From positions 1 through 44,414 of the forward strand of contig CAJWQP010000010.1 of NCBI GenBank assembly GCA_913045445.1: DNA of 44,414 nucleotides, in the 5' to 3' direction. How positions within the stretch are numbered: position 1 is the first letter of the stretch; each line of letters starts with the position of its first letter. The DNA is from an uncultured Nitrospina sp. (lineage in GTDB: Bacteria > Nitrospinota > Nitrospinia > Nitrospinales > VA-1). Positions 33,819 to 41,499 of the stretch are shown here, one piece after another. Below the pieces are notes generated by a model. It did no database searches. It was given only the letters and a program-made list of their open reading frames with translations, and was not told the DNA's origin. The position numbers and the translations under genes were made by a program.

Positions 33819-34844
33819 ATGCTAAGTATTTTTGTAGAAGCAAGTTGTAATCGTTATGTGCGTGATGAATGTCGGTTCTGCCATGTGTATGAGCCTTTGT
33901 CAACTCATGACAAGGGGAATTGGCATATGACGCCAGATGATGCCCGGCTCATGGTGGATAAGATTCGGGAGGTAGCGCCGCTAAAAGATCTGGCCAAGCA
34001 GGAAATCAACTTGACCGGAGGAGAGGCCTCGCAAAACCCTTATATCGTGGAAATTTTCAAGATATTCAGGAAGTTGTCTACTAATGTAAGGCTTCATACT
34101 AATCTTGATATCAACTCGGAAAAGTCCAAGCGCTGGGAAAGGTTGGTCGAGATAACCCAATTGAGGGGTCGCATTGATATCACACTTTATCCCACGGTAT
34201 GGGAGTCCAGACAAAAACCGTTGTTGGAAAAGATCATCCAGTTGCAAAACGGATTGATCGTAAATCTTATATACGAAAGCTTGGCAGACCTCTTGAATCA
34301 GATAAATATTCTGACAGATTTTTTCAATGAGCAGGACAAAAATAAATTTTCCCCGGTTTTGGAATTATTGGGCAAGTTTCATGATCGATTAAAAAACATT
34401 ACAGATAAAAACCCAGAATGCCGAGAAGATGAATTCTTGGAGGGGATGGGCGAGCTCGAAAATTATGTGTCCTGTCCGGATGGGTTTATTTTTGCAGTCA
34501 ATGCGATCCCTTCATTTTATGTTAACCCCGAGGGAATACGCAACATGACCTCTTTGCCCTTTCCAAAAGATATTTACATGCTGGAGTGCACAGCTGTGAG
34601 GGGGGTGATAGAAATCATGACTATCCTCCAGACGGGAGAAATGACACCTTGTTGTGATGTGGGGAATTTAAAGTGCCAGCCTAAATTTGGTAACCTGCTG
34701 GTAGACTCCCCGGAAACTCTTTTGCAGAAATTTGGTGAGTCGCAAAAGCTCATGGCCGCGGGCGCATTGAAAAATAAGAAGAATATTGACAACCGCCAGC
34801 CTGGTCAATGGGTTGAAGAGGGAATCCCACCTTATTGTGTATAA
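33819..34844 (+). CDS. Radical-SAM-like protein with C-x7-C-x2-C motif (copy 2)
   Basis: 341 residues from the ATG at 33819, chosen for its GAGG site; the frame is open 12 codons further up. It shares the full layout of the protein at 21883-22902: C10, C18 and C21 (ASCNRYVRDECRFCHVYEPL), INLTGGEASQNP, DITLYP, VRGVIEIMTILQTGEMTPCC, NLKCQPKFGNLL and a C-terminal GIPPYC. All cysteines of both clusters are kept, which argues that the odd spacing is functional and not an error. Orientation is opposite to copy 1. Substrate unknown; it stands just before the DUF1566 run. Confidence 0.7.
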   Translation: MLSIFVEASCNRYVRDECRFCHVYEPLSTHDKGNWHMTPDDARLMVDKIREVAPLKDLAKQEINLTGGEASQNPYIVEIFKIFRKLSTNVRLHTNLDINSEKSKRWERLVEITQLRGRIDITLYPTVWESRQKPLLEKIIQLQNGLIVNLIYESLADLLNQINILTDFFNEQDKNKFSPVLELLGKFHDRLKNITDKNPECREDEFLEGMGELENYVSCPDGFIFAVNAIPSFYVNPEGIRNMTSLPFPKDIYMLECTAVRGVIEIMTILQTGEMTPCCDVGNLKCQPKFGNLLVDSPETLLQKFGESQKLMAAGALKNKKNIDNRQPGQWVEEGIPPYCV

Positions 34845-35084
34845 GCTAAGCTGAAGGTTCAAAACTCATTTTGCGGGTCTGGGTCAGAGAGCGCACCTGA
34901 TGAAAGCTGGGTAACATCAGATATTTCAAGGAAATTTTGAATATCAGGGGTCTTTGAAGCGGATTTTTACTATAAATTGGAGAAAGAATATGGATTCTGC
35001 TGTTTTTTCGGGGCAATAAACTATTCATAACTCATTGTGTTTAAATGGGTTTGTCAGGGGGGAATGGTTTTCTGTTTATAGGGC

Positions 35085-35113
35085 TTGACTTATGTTGAAG
35101 GTTTTGATACTTT
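35085..35113 (+). promoter_or_regulatory. Candidate promoter of the 163-residue secreted protein
   Basis: TTGACT (35085-35090), 17-base spacer, TACTTT (35108-35113). The -10 is imperfect. It would give a leader of about 180 nt. The rest of the interval 34845-35300 holds no gene. Confidence 0.4.
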
Positions 35114-35300
35114 CGGACAAAACTTATGGATGATTAGGCCTCTGTTAGTTAGGTTTTTTCTGGATTTGGGTTCTTTATCGAGTATGGTCCGATTTGAAAT
35201 AGGGCTTTTTCACTGGCCCGTTGGCAGTTAAGGTTTAAGAGGTAGAAGTATAGGGAAAGTATACAGTCTTAGTTATCTTGCTTTTTTTGAAAGGGGGAGC

Positions 35301-35792
35301 ATGATGAGAAAATCAGTATTAGCAGTTTCCGTAGTTGTAGCATTCGTATTTTTGGCAGGTATTGCCAGCGCTAATGTAACCAGTCTGAGCGCAGGCGAGT
35401 CCAGTGTATGTGAAAACTCTTCATGGGTTGCTTTTAACCAGGATGAGGCAAGAGACTCAACACTGGTGTTCAATGTTGGCCCGATTGGCTATGGTTGGGG
35501 AAAAGATGTTTCCCGCTCAATTGCTCCTGGTGGATACCAGGCAAATGCGTTGGCTAAAAAGACAACATTCACCAACAAGGGTCCAGGAGTTATTTCCATT
35601 AACTGTCAGCGTCAGCGTTTTGACCGACATGACTGGAAAATCGATGCGGGTTCCGGTAAAACCTACCAGAGCGACTACCACATGGATCACGTTACTCCAG
35701 GTACCTACATTGAGCCTGGGTATGGTATGCCAATAGGCACCGAGCGCGGTATTTTCGCTGTCGGTGGCGACAAAAGAGAAAGAGACCGTTAA
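35301..35792 (+). CDS. Small secreted protein of unknown function
   Basis: 163 residues, or 162 from the second ATG at 35304, which has better spacing to the GGGGGAG site. A clean signal peptide ends at Ala-Ser-Ala (about residue 24). The mature part is rich in Gly, Ser and aromatic residues, with two cysteines (about 37 and 101) that could pair, and looks beta-rich: STLVFNVGPIGYGWGKD, TYIEPGYGMPIGTERG. No known domain recognised. Long leader, strong ribosome site and a strong terminator suggest an abundant protein. It stands between the radical-SAM copy 2 and the DUF1566 run and is a candidate secreted client of the locus. Confidence 0.7.
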   Translation: MMRKSVLAVSVVVAFVFLAGIASANVTSLSAGESSVCENSSWVAFNQDEARDSTLVFNVGPIGYGWGKDVSRSIAPGGYQANALAKKTTFTNKGPGVISINCQRQRFDRHDWKIDAGSGKTYQSDYHMDHVTPGTYIEPGYGMPIGTERGIFAVGGDKRERDR

Positions 35793-35810
35793 TCGGTACG
35801 AGTTTTTTAA

Positions 35811-35842
35811 GCCGGGGGGCTTTGCCCCCCGGCTTTTTTTTT
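35811..35842 (+). terminator. Strong Rho-independent terminator
   Basis: Perfect 10-bp stem GCCGGGGGGC/GCCCCCCGGC with a three-base loop and a run of nine T. Separates the secreted protein gene from the DUF1566 run. Confidence 0.92.
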
Positions 35843-35906
35843 GGAATTTTTAGCTGGACCAATTAAAATAGTCCATATCCTCTGAATTTTAACTGGAGCA
35901 ATACAG

Positions 35907-36401
35907 ATGACTGAGCAACGATTCGTTGATAACGGGGATGGTACAATTACCGATAATTGGACCAAGCTAATGTGGGTGCAGGAAGACTCGTACTTGATGC
36001 TTAAAAAGTTTCTGACATACTCGCATGCCGTAAGATTTCTGGACAAAATGAACGCGGATTCTTTTGCGGGATATAACGATTGGCGATTCCCCCACAAGCG
36101 TGAAGCGCACAGCTTGCTGGATAAAACGAAATCCATCAAAGATAAGTATGATTTGGACATTTATATCGACCCTGTTTTCACCGCAGGTTGCGGATATGAT
36201 ACATGGACTTGTCATACTCGAGGCAAGATCACCGCTTATGCTTATTCCTTCAACAGCGGGAAGGGGGGGCATAAGGAGGCTGATGATACGCTCAATACAA
36301 GTGTCCGTTTTGTTCGTGGCGAGTTTGACAATAGCCGACTAAAAATCACAGCTGTTCCGCAGATAAAAGACATGATCACTCAGGGAGGTGGCTGGCGTTA
36401 A
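35907..36401 (+). CDS. Cytoplasmic DUF1566 protein 1 of the run
   Basis: 164 residues with a GGAG site; no signal peptide. One full DUF1566 domain starts at residue 4: FVDNGDGTITDNWTKLMW, then YSHAVRFLDKMNADSFAGYN, DWRFPHKREA, CGYDTWTCHTRG and VRFVRGEF. The domain fills the protein except for a C-terminal tail of about 25 residues. The DNGDGT loop resembles a calcium-binding loop. First of seven genes of this family on the same strand after a strong terminator. Confidence 0.88.
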   Translation: MTEQRFVDNGDGTITDNWTKLMWVQEDSYLMLKKFLTYSHAVRFLDKMNADSFAGYNDWRFPHKREAHSLLDKTKSIKDKYDLDIYIDPVFTAGCGYDTWTCHTRGKITAYAYSFNSGKGGHKEADDTLNTSVRFVRGEFDNSRLKITAVPQIKDMITQGGGWR

Positions 36402-36655
36402 GGTGAGTGAGCGGGCATCGCTGAAAAGTGAGACTTCCTCGGCTTTGGGCTTGAAAATCAACCATTGGGGTGGTAGTTTAGTACCAATAAACATTTGAAA
36501 AGTTAATCCATTTTGAGGTTTTCCCCTGTTTGATGCTAATTGAGAATACTCTTCCTTTGAGTTACATTTCATAATAAGTAATCTTTTGTTTGTGAATGTG
36601 GCATTGAGGAGAGAGTGTTTTTTGTTTAACCCTGACTTTAGAAAATGAGGGTGCT

Positions 36656-37099
36656 TTGGCAAATCCAGCTGAATGTGTATACAAAGATAATAATGACGGA
36701 ACGGTTTCTGACCCGGACAACGATTTGCAGTGGTCGATGCGTGACTCCCGCCAGGAACTTGGGAAATGGCTCAACTGGGATGAGGCGAGTGCTTATGTGA
36801 CAGCCTGTAATGAACAAAGTTATCTGGGTTATAATGACTGGAGACTCCCGACAAAAAGTGAGGTGCGCTCTCTTTTCAAAAATAAAAAGGCGTATCAAAC
36901 TATATTTTTAAACGTGCATCAAAAGAAACAACGGAAGGTGTCCAATTATCAGGCGGGAGGTGAAAGTAGTTTCTGGACCTCTGAGACTCGATACGATTCC
37001 TATGCATGGAAGAGTTATTACCCGACCGGGAAAGAAATTTGTGTTGACCAGACGGTCTCAACCACAGGAACCTCTGCCAGGTTAGTCAGGGACCTTTAG
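36656..37099 (+). CDS. Cytoplasmic DUF1566 protein 2 of the run
   Basis: 147 residues from a TTG start preceded by GAGGG; no signal peptide. Domain features: KDNNDGTVSDPDNDLQWSMR, WLNWDEASAYVTACNEQSYL, GYNDWRLPTKSEVRSLF, SSFWTSETR and ARLVRDL. The intergenic stretch before it (36402-36655) has no gene. Like its neighbours it consists of the domain alone. Confidence 0.83.
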   Translation: MANPAECVYKDNNDGTVSDPDNDLQWSMRDSRQELGKWLNWDEASAYVTACNEQSYLGYNDWRLPTKSEVRSLFKNKKAYQTIFLNVHQKKQRKVSNYQAGGESSFWTSETRYDSYAWKSYYPTGKEICVDQTVSTTGTSARLVRDL

Positions 37100-37173
37100 G
37101 AAGATGTTTGAAGTTGTTGCAATTTGATTGGTGACGCTCTACGGATTGAAATTAAAACCCGGAGTATTGATAT

Positions 37174-37797
37174 ATGTCTGATGAAGAGTTAATGGAAGGG
37201 CAGGAACCCGAGGAAGACGCCCAGGCTGTCCCTGACCAGGATGAAGAAGATATCCAAACGGAATGGCTTGGTGAAGAAGAGTGGGGTGACGAGGAAGATG
37301 ATGAGGAATTAGCTGAAGAAGAAGTCCCTGCGTTTATTGACAATGGGGACGGCACCATCAGTGATCCGCGTAACAAACTGATGTGGGCTAAATCGGATTC
37401 TTTTGCAGAATTTAAATATGGCATCAACTGGTTTGAAGCTCAGGATTACTGTGAGTCCCTGAATGAAAAAGAATTTGCCGGATACGATGACTGGCGTTTG
37501 TGCAGTACTGAAGAAGCAAAGACGATGTTTTCTTTCACTAAGAGCAGTGTGGATAAGGACGGTTCAGAAATTCATATCGATGAAGTTTTTGCTCCTGAGG
37601 GCGGTCATAATACCTGGACCTATGTGGAAAAGCCTGACTACCACCAGTACGCTGAAAAATTCAGTTATGTGACGGGTAACGAAGTATGGGAACACAAAGA
37701 TAACGAATACTCGCATGTTCGACTTGTCCGGGATGCCAGTGAGCGTGAGGATTATGAGCCTGAGTGGCGTAAGGACACGAAAAAGTTCCAGCGCTGA
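37174..37797 (+). CDS. Cytoplasmic DUF1566 protein 3 with acidic tail
   Basis: 207 residues with GGAG before the ATG. Residues 1-50 are an almost purely acidic tail, like those of the NHL, TPR and helical proteins of the locus. The DUF1566 domain follows: FIDNGDGTISDPRNKLMWAK, INWFEAQDYCESLNEKEF, AGYDDWRLCSTEEAKTMF, HNTWTYVEK and HVRLVRDA. The usual R-L-P-T is R-L-C-S here. No signal peptide, consistent with cytoplasmic location. Confidence 0.87.
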   Translation: MSDEELMEGQEPEEDAQAVPDQDEEDIQTEWLGEEEWGDEEDDEELAEEEVPAFIDNGDGTISDPRNKLMWAKSDSFAEFKYGINWFEAQDYCESLNEKEFAGYDDWRLCSTEEAKTMFSFTKSSVDKDGSEIHIDEVFAPEGGHNTWTYVEKPDYHQYAEKFSYVTGNEVWEHKDNEYSHVRLVRDASEREDYEPEWRKDTKKFQR

Positions 37798-37857
37798 CCG
37801 GTCGCTGGCCCCTGTCAGACGAATTTATAGCGTATAGCTTGAGGTTTTGGTAAAAAA

Positions 37858-38076
37858 ATGGCTCATTACATGATTTTTGGAAAAGATGACTGTCCTCATA
37901 CCCAAAAGGCGCGGGACGACTTTAAACAGATGAACCGTGCGTTTGTCTACGTCAATGTAGACACTAACTCGCATGGATTGGAAAAGTTGCTTGAATATAC
38001 CGAAGGAAAATACATTGTTCCTGTTATTGTCGAGGTCGACGAAGGCAATGTTGAAATCGGTTACACGGGTGACTGA
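37858..38076 (+). CDS. Glutaredoxin-like protein with a CPHT active site
   Basis: 72 residues with a thioredoxin-fold start (YMIFGKDDCPHTQKARDDF), the cis-proline region IVPVIVEVDEG and a shortened C-terminus. The active site has one cysteine (C-P-H-T) where dithiol glutaredoxins have C-P-Y-C, so it can only work by a monothiol route or as a binding protein. The typical GG of the glutathione site is absent. It sits inside the DUF1566 run, 60 bases after protein 3 and 28 bases before protein 4, so it is surely in the same transcript. Confidence 0.75.
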   Translation: MAHYMIFGKDDCPHTQKARDDFKQMNRAFVYVNVDTNSHGLEKLLEYTEGKYIVPVIVEVDEGNVEIGYTGD

Positions 38077-38104
38077 AAAGTGATCTCAAGAAAAGAGGAA
38101 CATT

Positions 38105-38602
38105 ATGGGTGAAGAAGTCCAGCAGATAAAAAGTGATGCTCCTGCTAAAGTCGAAGAGGGGCCAAAACGTTTTGTCGAAAAAGGGCCGCATGTTGTTCAA
38201 GATACGAAGACAGGAATTTTCTGGATGAAAAAAGACTCGTGGCAGGACAAGGGAAAGTTTTTCAACTGGCACGAATGTTGCGATTACAATGATAGAAAAA
38301 ACCTTCGCAAAGTTGGCGGATTCGATGACTGGCGTATGCCGTCATTTGACGAGGCTAAAACATTATACGACGAAACATGTAGCAATCCGGGAAAAGGAGG
38401 GGTTACGTTGCGCATTGATCCCGTATTTCCTGAGGGAGCGTTCAAGGTTGAGTGGTTGGGGGGCGATACCTCGACCCGCAGGCCCCGTTATGATTATTCT
38501 GAGGGGAAAGTGGTTTCTGCCGATGAGTATAGCTTCGGCTCGATCAGGCTGTGCCGTAAAGCTCCGGTTCAGAAAGTTGCGACCCGTCCTAAAAGAAAAT
38601 AA
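38105..38602 (+). CDS. Cytoplasmic DUF1566 protein 4 (divergent)
   Basis: 165 residues with a GAGGAA site. A charged N-terminus of about 25 residues precedes a DUF1566 domain in which the DNGDGT loop has decayed (EKGPHVVQDTKTGIFWMKKD), while FFNWHECCDYNDRKNLRKVG, GFDDWRMPSFDEAKTLYDE and IRLCRKA remain. The C-terminus is basic (Lys/Arg-rich), unlike the acidic neighbours. Loss of the loop suggests it does not bind calcium there. No signal peptide. Confidence 0.82.
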   Translation: MGEEVQQIKSDAPAKVEEGPKRFVEKGPHVVQDTKTGIFWMKKDSWQDKGKFFNWHECCDYNDRKNLRKVGGFDDWRMPSFDEAKTLYDETCSNPGKGGVTLRIDPVFPEGAFKVEWLGGDTSTRRPRYDYSEGKVVSADEYSFGSIRLCRKAPVQKVATRPKRK

Positions 38603-38626
38603 TAAGACTCGAAAGATATAAATAAA

Positions 38627-39511
38627 ATGACCGAGAAAACGATCAGAAAAGCAAAATATGTTGATAACGGAGACGGCACGGTTTCTGATTTAACGAATAA
38701 CCTCATGTGGCTTAAAAAAGATACATGGGTCGAACTCGGACGTCAGGTCAGTTGGCATGAAAGTCAGGCTTATGCAAAGGAAGTGAATGATAAAAAATTT
38801 GCAGGTTACTCCAATTGGAGAGTGCCGACAGGGTCGGAAGTTAAATTTTTATTTGATGGGGAAGCGTCTAATACGGATGTTGAGGGTGGAGAAATTCATC
38901 TCAATTCAGTTTTTTCGCCGGGTTGTGGATTCTCCACCTGGACCAGTGAAACCCGTGGTGCCAAAGCCGCTATGGGGTATGACCTGAGGTCGTCGTTTGA
39001 GTTCTGGCTGGCAAAAGAGAATGATGGTTTTCCCAGTGCTGTTCGATTGGTTCGTCAATTGAAATCTCAATCAGCTGACGAGGATGGCGAGCCCCGATTT
39101 ACCAATAACGGTGATGGAACGGTGAGCGATAAGGAAACACAGCTCATGTGGAAAGCAGATGACTCATTTCTGGAATTGGATAAATGGGTGTCCTGGGAAG
39201 AAGCAAAAACTTATATTGAAGGATTGAACAGGGTTCGGTTTGCAGGCAATACCGACTGGCGGATGCCAACACGGAAAGAAGTGCAGACCATATTTGATCC
39301 GGGCAATCCTGTTACAGATAAATATGGTGACACTATTTTATTGGCTCCGGAATTTCCACCGGGGGCAGGCCAGACTTGCTGGACCAAAACATTGAACAAA
39401 ACGGATAAGTCTCTGGTTATACGATTTCAGTTTTACAACGGAGATTACAAGTGGCATCAGCTGGGGTTGCGCAGTCACGGTGTTAGGGCGGTGCGGGATA
39501 ATAAAAAATAA
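38627..39511 (+). CDS. Tandem two-domain DUF1566 protein
   Basis: 294 residues with two full DUF1566 domains (about 7-145 and 155-293). Domain 1 has YVDNGDGTVSDLTNNLMWLK, FAGYSNWRVPTGSEV, STWTSETRG and AVRLVRQL. Domain 2 has FTNNGDGTVSDKETQLMWKA, FAGNTDWRMPTRKEV, TCWTKTL and VRAVRDN. No signal peptide. It shows directly that the family expands here by tandem duplication inside and between genes. The gap to the previous gene is 24 bases. Confidence 0.9.
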   Translation: MTEKTIRKAKYVDNGDGTVSDLTNNLMWLKKDTWVELGRQVSWHESQAYAKEVNDKKFAGYSNWRVPTGSEVKFLFDGEASNTDVEGGEIHLNSVFSPGCGFSTWTSETRGAKAAMGYDLRSSFEFWLAKENDGFPSAVRLVRQLKSQSADEDGEPRFTNNGDGTVSDKETQLMWKADDSFLELDKWVSWEEAKTYIEGLNRVRFAGNTDWRMPTRKEVQTIFDPGNPVTDKYGDTILLAPEFPPGAGQTCWTKTLNKTDKSLVIRFQFYNGDYKWHQLGLRSHGVRAVRDNKK

Positions 39512-39566
39512 TTTGCATAGATAATTCCGCTGTTAGTATTAAATTTTGAAACCATAGAGAACCAAG

Positions 39567-40037
39567 ATGTGTCCCGAAGAAAAACCTTCAGGTAGTGAGA
39601 CGGTTACAAAGCCAGCGAGGTTTGTCGATGGTGAAAACGCTACCGTCATCGAGCACTCGAAGCGTCTGATATGGATGAAGGACGATACTTTCCAGTTAAC
39701 CGCTAAATGGATGAGCTGGATTCAGGTGCGCGACTATGCGAAGGAGTTAAATGAACAGAGATACGCCGGGTACGGTAATTGGCGTATGCCCACCACTGCG
39801 GAAGTGAGAAGCCTTTACGACAAAAAACAATCGAATAAGGATCACTGGGGGCAGGAAGTTCCTCTTGATGAGATATTCAATCCCGGATTCGGGTTTTTGT
39901 GCTGGACCAGTGAGGTGAGGAATAAAATTCAGGCCATACGTTTTGGTTTTCGTCGGGGGCTAACGACTTTTGATGATGTTTACAGGACATCCCGCGGTGC
40001 GAGTCGTTTGGTCAGGGATATTCCAGTAAAAGGGTAA
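39567..40037 (+). CDS. Cytoplasmic DUF1566 protein 5
   Basis: 156 residues. Domain features: RFVDGENATVIEHSKRLIWM (degenerate first loop), WMSWIQVRDYAKELNEQRYA, GYGNWRMPTTAEVRSLYD, FLCWTSEVR and ASRLVRDI. The ribosome site (GAGAA) is weak and coupling to the upstream gene is likely. No signal peptide. Confidence 0.85.
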   Translation: MCPEEKPSGSETVTKPARFVDGENATVIEHSKRLIWMKDDTFQLTAKWMSWIQVRDYAKELNEQRYAGYGNWRMPTTAEVRSLYDKKQSNKDHWGQEVPLDEIFNPGFGFLCWTSEVRNKIQAIRFGFRRGLTTFDDVYRTSRGASRLVRDIPVKG

Positions 40038-40088
40038 TCTTTTTTGATTGCTCGGGCAGGTTCGGCTTTTAATAATACAGGTGACAAG

Positions 40089-40538
40089 ATGAAACTTGAG
40101 GGAGATTCGGCTGTGACGGATGAAAAACGTTTTTGCGACAATGGTGATGGCACGGTCACAGATAACGAAACCAAGTTGATGTGGAAACAGACAGATGCCT
40201 ATCAGGATACCAGTCAATGGTCTAACTGGTTCAAAGCAAAGGAATATGTTAAAGACTTGGGTTTGCAGGAGTTTGCGGGGTACAAAAATTGGCGGATGCC
40301 GACCCTGGAGGAAGCCGAAGAATTATACGATGAAGATTCCCATATCCGTGACATGGACCGCTTTGAGATTTTCATTAATCCTGCATTTTCTCCGGGAGGA
40401 GGATTTACAACATGGACCTCCGATGAGCGCCCGCATGGAACGGCTTGTATTTTTTATTTCAGATATGGCCACGCCAATTTGAATCATAAAGAGGATATCA
40501 CCAAAGATACTGTCCGGGCGGTCCGGGATATTGAATAA
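40089..40538 (+). CDS. Cytoplasmic DUF1566 protein 6
   Basis: 149 residues from the ATG at 40089; a TTG at 40044 would add 15 residues. Domain features: FCDNGDGTVTDNETKLMWKQ, WSNWFKAKEYVKDLGLQEFA, GYKNWRMPTLEEAEELYDE, FTTWTSDERP and VRAVRDIE. Last DUF1566 gene of the run. No signal peptide. The next gene on the strand encodes a SEC-C protein. Confidence 0.85.
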   Translation: MKLEGDSAVTDEKRFCDNGDGTVTDNETKLMWKQTDAYQDTSQWSNWFKAKEYVKDLGLQEFAGYKNWRMPTLEEAEELYDEDSHIRDMDRFEIFINPAFSPGGGFTTWTSDERPHGTACIFYFRYGHANLNHKEDITKDTVRAVRDIE

Positions 40539-40625
40539 AAAATTTCCTACAAGGTTTTCATAAGAATTGTAGTTAACAGGAGAAGCGTCATCGAGTCTTA
40601 TAGGGTTATTAATGAGCAGGAAAGT

Positions 40626-41426
40626 TTGAACTCGGTCATTCCGTACAGGTTTCCGGAGGAAGACTACGAGAATACTTATATTCTTGAAGATTTCTATTGC
40701 ACTAATCCGTTTTGTGACTGTCAGCACGTCACAATATCGTTTACTCCGCGAGAAAATCCAGATAACGGGATAACATTTCTGCTCAATTTTAATAAGACCC
40801 AGGGCCAGTTGCCCAATCAGAAAAAATACAGCAAGGTGCAAACGGAAATCATAAAAGGATTCGTTAAGGACCTTCCAGATGAACTGCTCGTCTTGTTTAA
40901 ACAGAGGTATATGGAGGCCAAGGCATTCGGGGAAAAAGATCCTAAGTCTTACCTTGTGTTAGAGCCTGGAAGGTATGTTAATTACATGGAGATTTTTCCT
41001 CGCAATGAAGAAAATCTCAATTTTCCCCATGAAGATGGAAAACTGTTTGCGGAAGACAGCTATGAATTGGATCCGCGGGTGGATAACCGTGATGTAAAAC
41101 TGGTGTTTTATCCTTTCGAGCTGGACGATAAAAACCTGAAACCTGTTTTCACTTACACCTACTATTTTGATGAAGGCAAGAGAGCAGAAGCGGATAATAA
41201 GCTGGATGCCAAGACAAGTGATATGCTTTTGTCGATCAATCGAGCTATCCCCGATCTTTTAAAGATATTTAAGAAGAGATATAAAGAAGCCAAGTTGACT
41301 GGAGAGGACTTGTTGAAATCGGGCCCAAAAACACCGGTTTACGAAAGTAAGGTCAGCCCGAATGACGCTTGTCCTTGCGGTTCAGGGAAAAAATACAAGA
41401 AGTGCTGTGCTAACAGGTTGAACTAA
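40626..41426 (+). CDS. SEC-C zinc-binding motif protein
   Basis: 266 residues from a TTG start; AGGA lies only four bases before it and no better start is seen, although the frame is open further up. The C-terminus is a textbook SEC-C motif (NDACPCGSGKKYKKCC), the zinc-binding tail also found in SecA. Near the N-terminus a second cysteine group (FYCTNPFCDCQHV) may bind metal. The middle is unassigned and polar. SEC-C proteins act in protein or nucleic acid binding. Its place between the DUF1566 run and a parvulin hints at a folding or targeting role, which is inference. Confidence 0.75.
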   Translation: MNSVIPYRFPEEDYENTYILEDFYCTNPFCDCQHVTISFTPRENPDNGITFLLNFNKTQGQLPNQKKYSKVQTEIIKGFVKDLPDELLVLFKQRYMEAKAFGEKDPKSYLVLEPGRYVNYMEIFPRNEENLNFPHEDGKLFAEDSYELDPRVDNRDVKLVFYPFELDDKNLKPVFTYTYYFDEGKRAEADNKLDAKTSDMLLSINRAIPDLLKIFKKRYKEAKLTGEDLLKSGPKTPVYESKVSPNDACPCGSGKKYKKCCANRLN

Positions 41427-41499
41427 GCGGATTTGCAAATTTTCGGGTGAATCCGTCTTATTTGTTTTGATTCATACCGTCACATAGGACGTTTGATAA

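Noticed and set aside
36339-36662. 107-codon minus-strand frame between DUF1566 genes
   Set aside because: It overlaps the end of a real gene, has no domain and no ribosome site.
35907-40538. Diversity-generating retroelement acting on the DUF1566 genes
   Set aside because: No reverse transcriptase gene and no template repeat were seen in the window; only the fold of the targets would fit.
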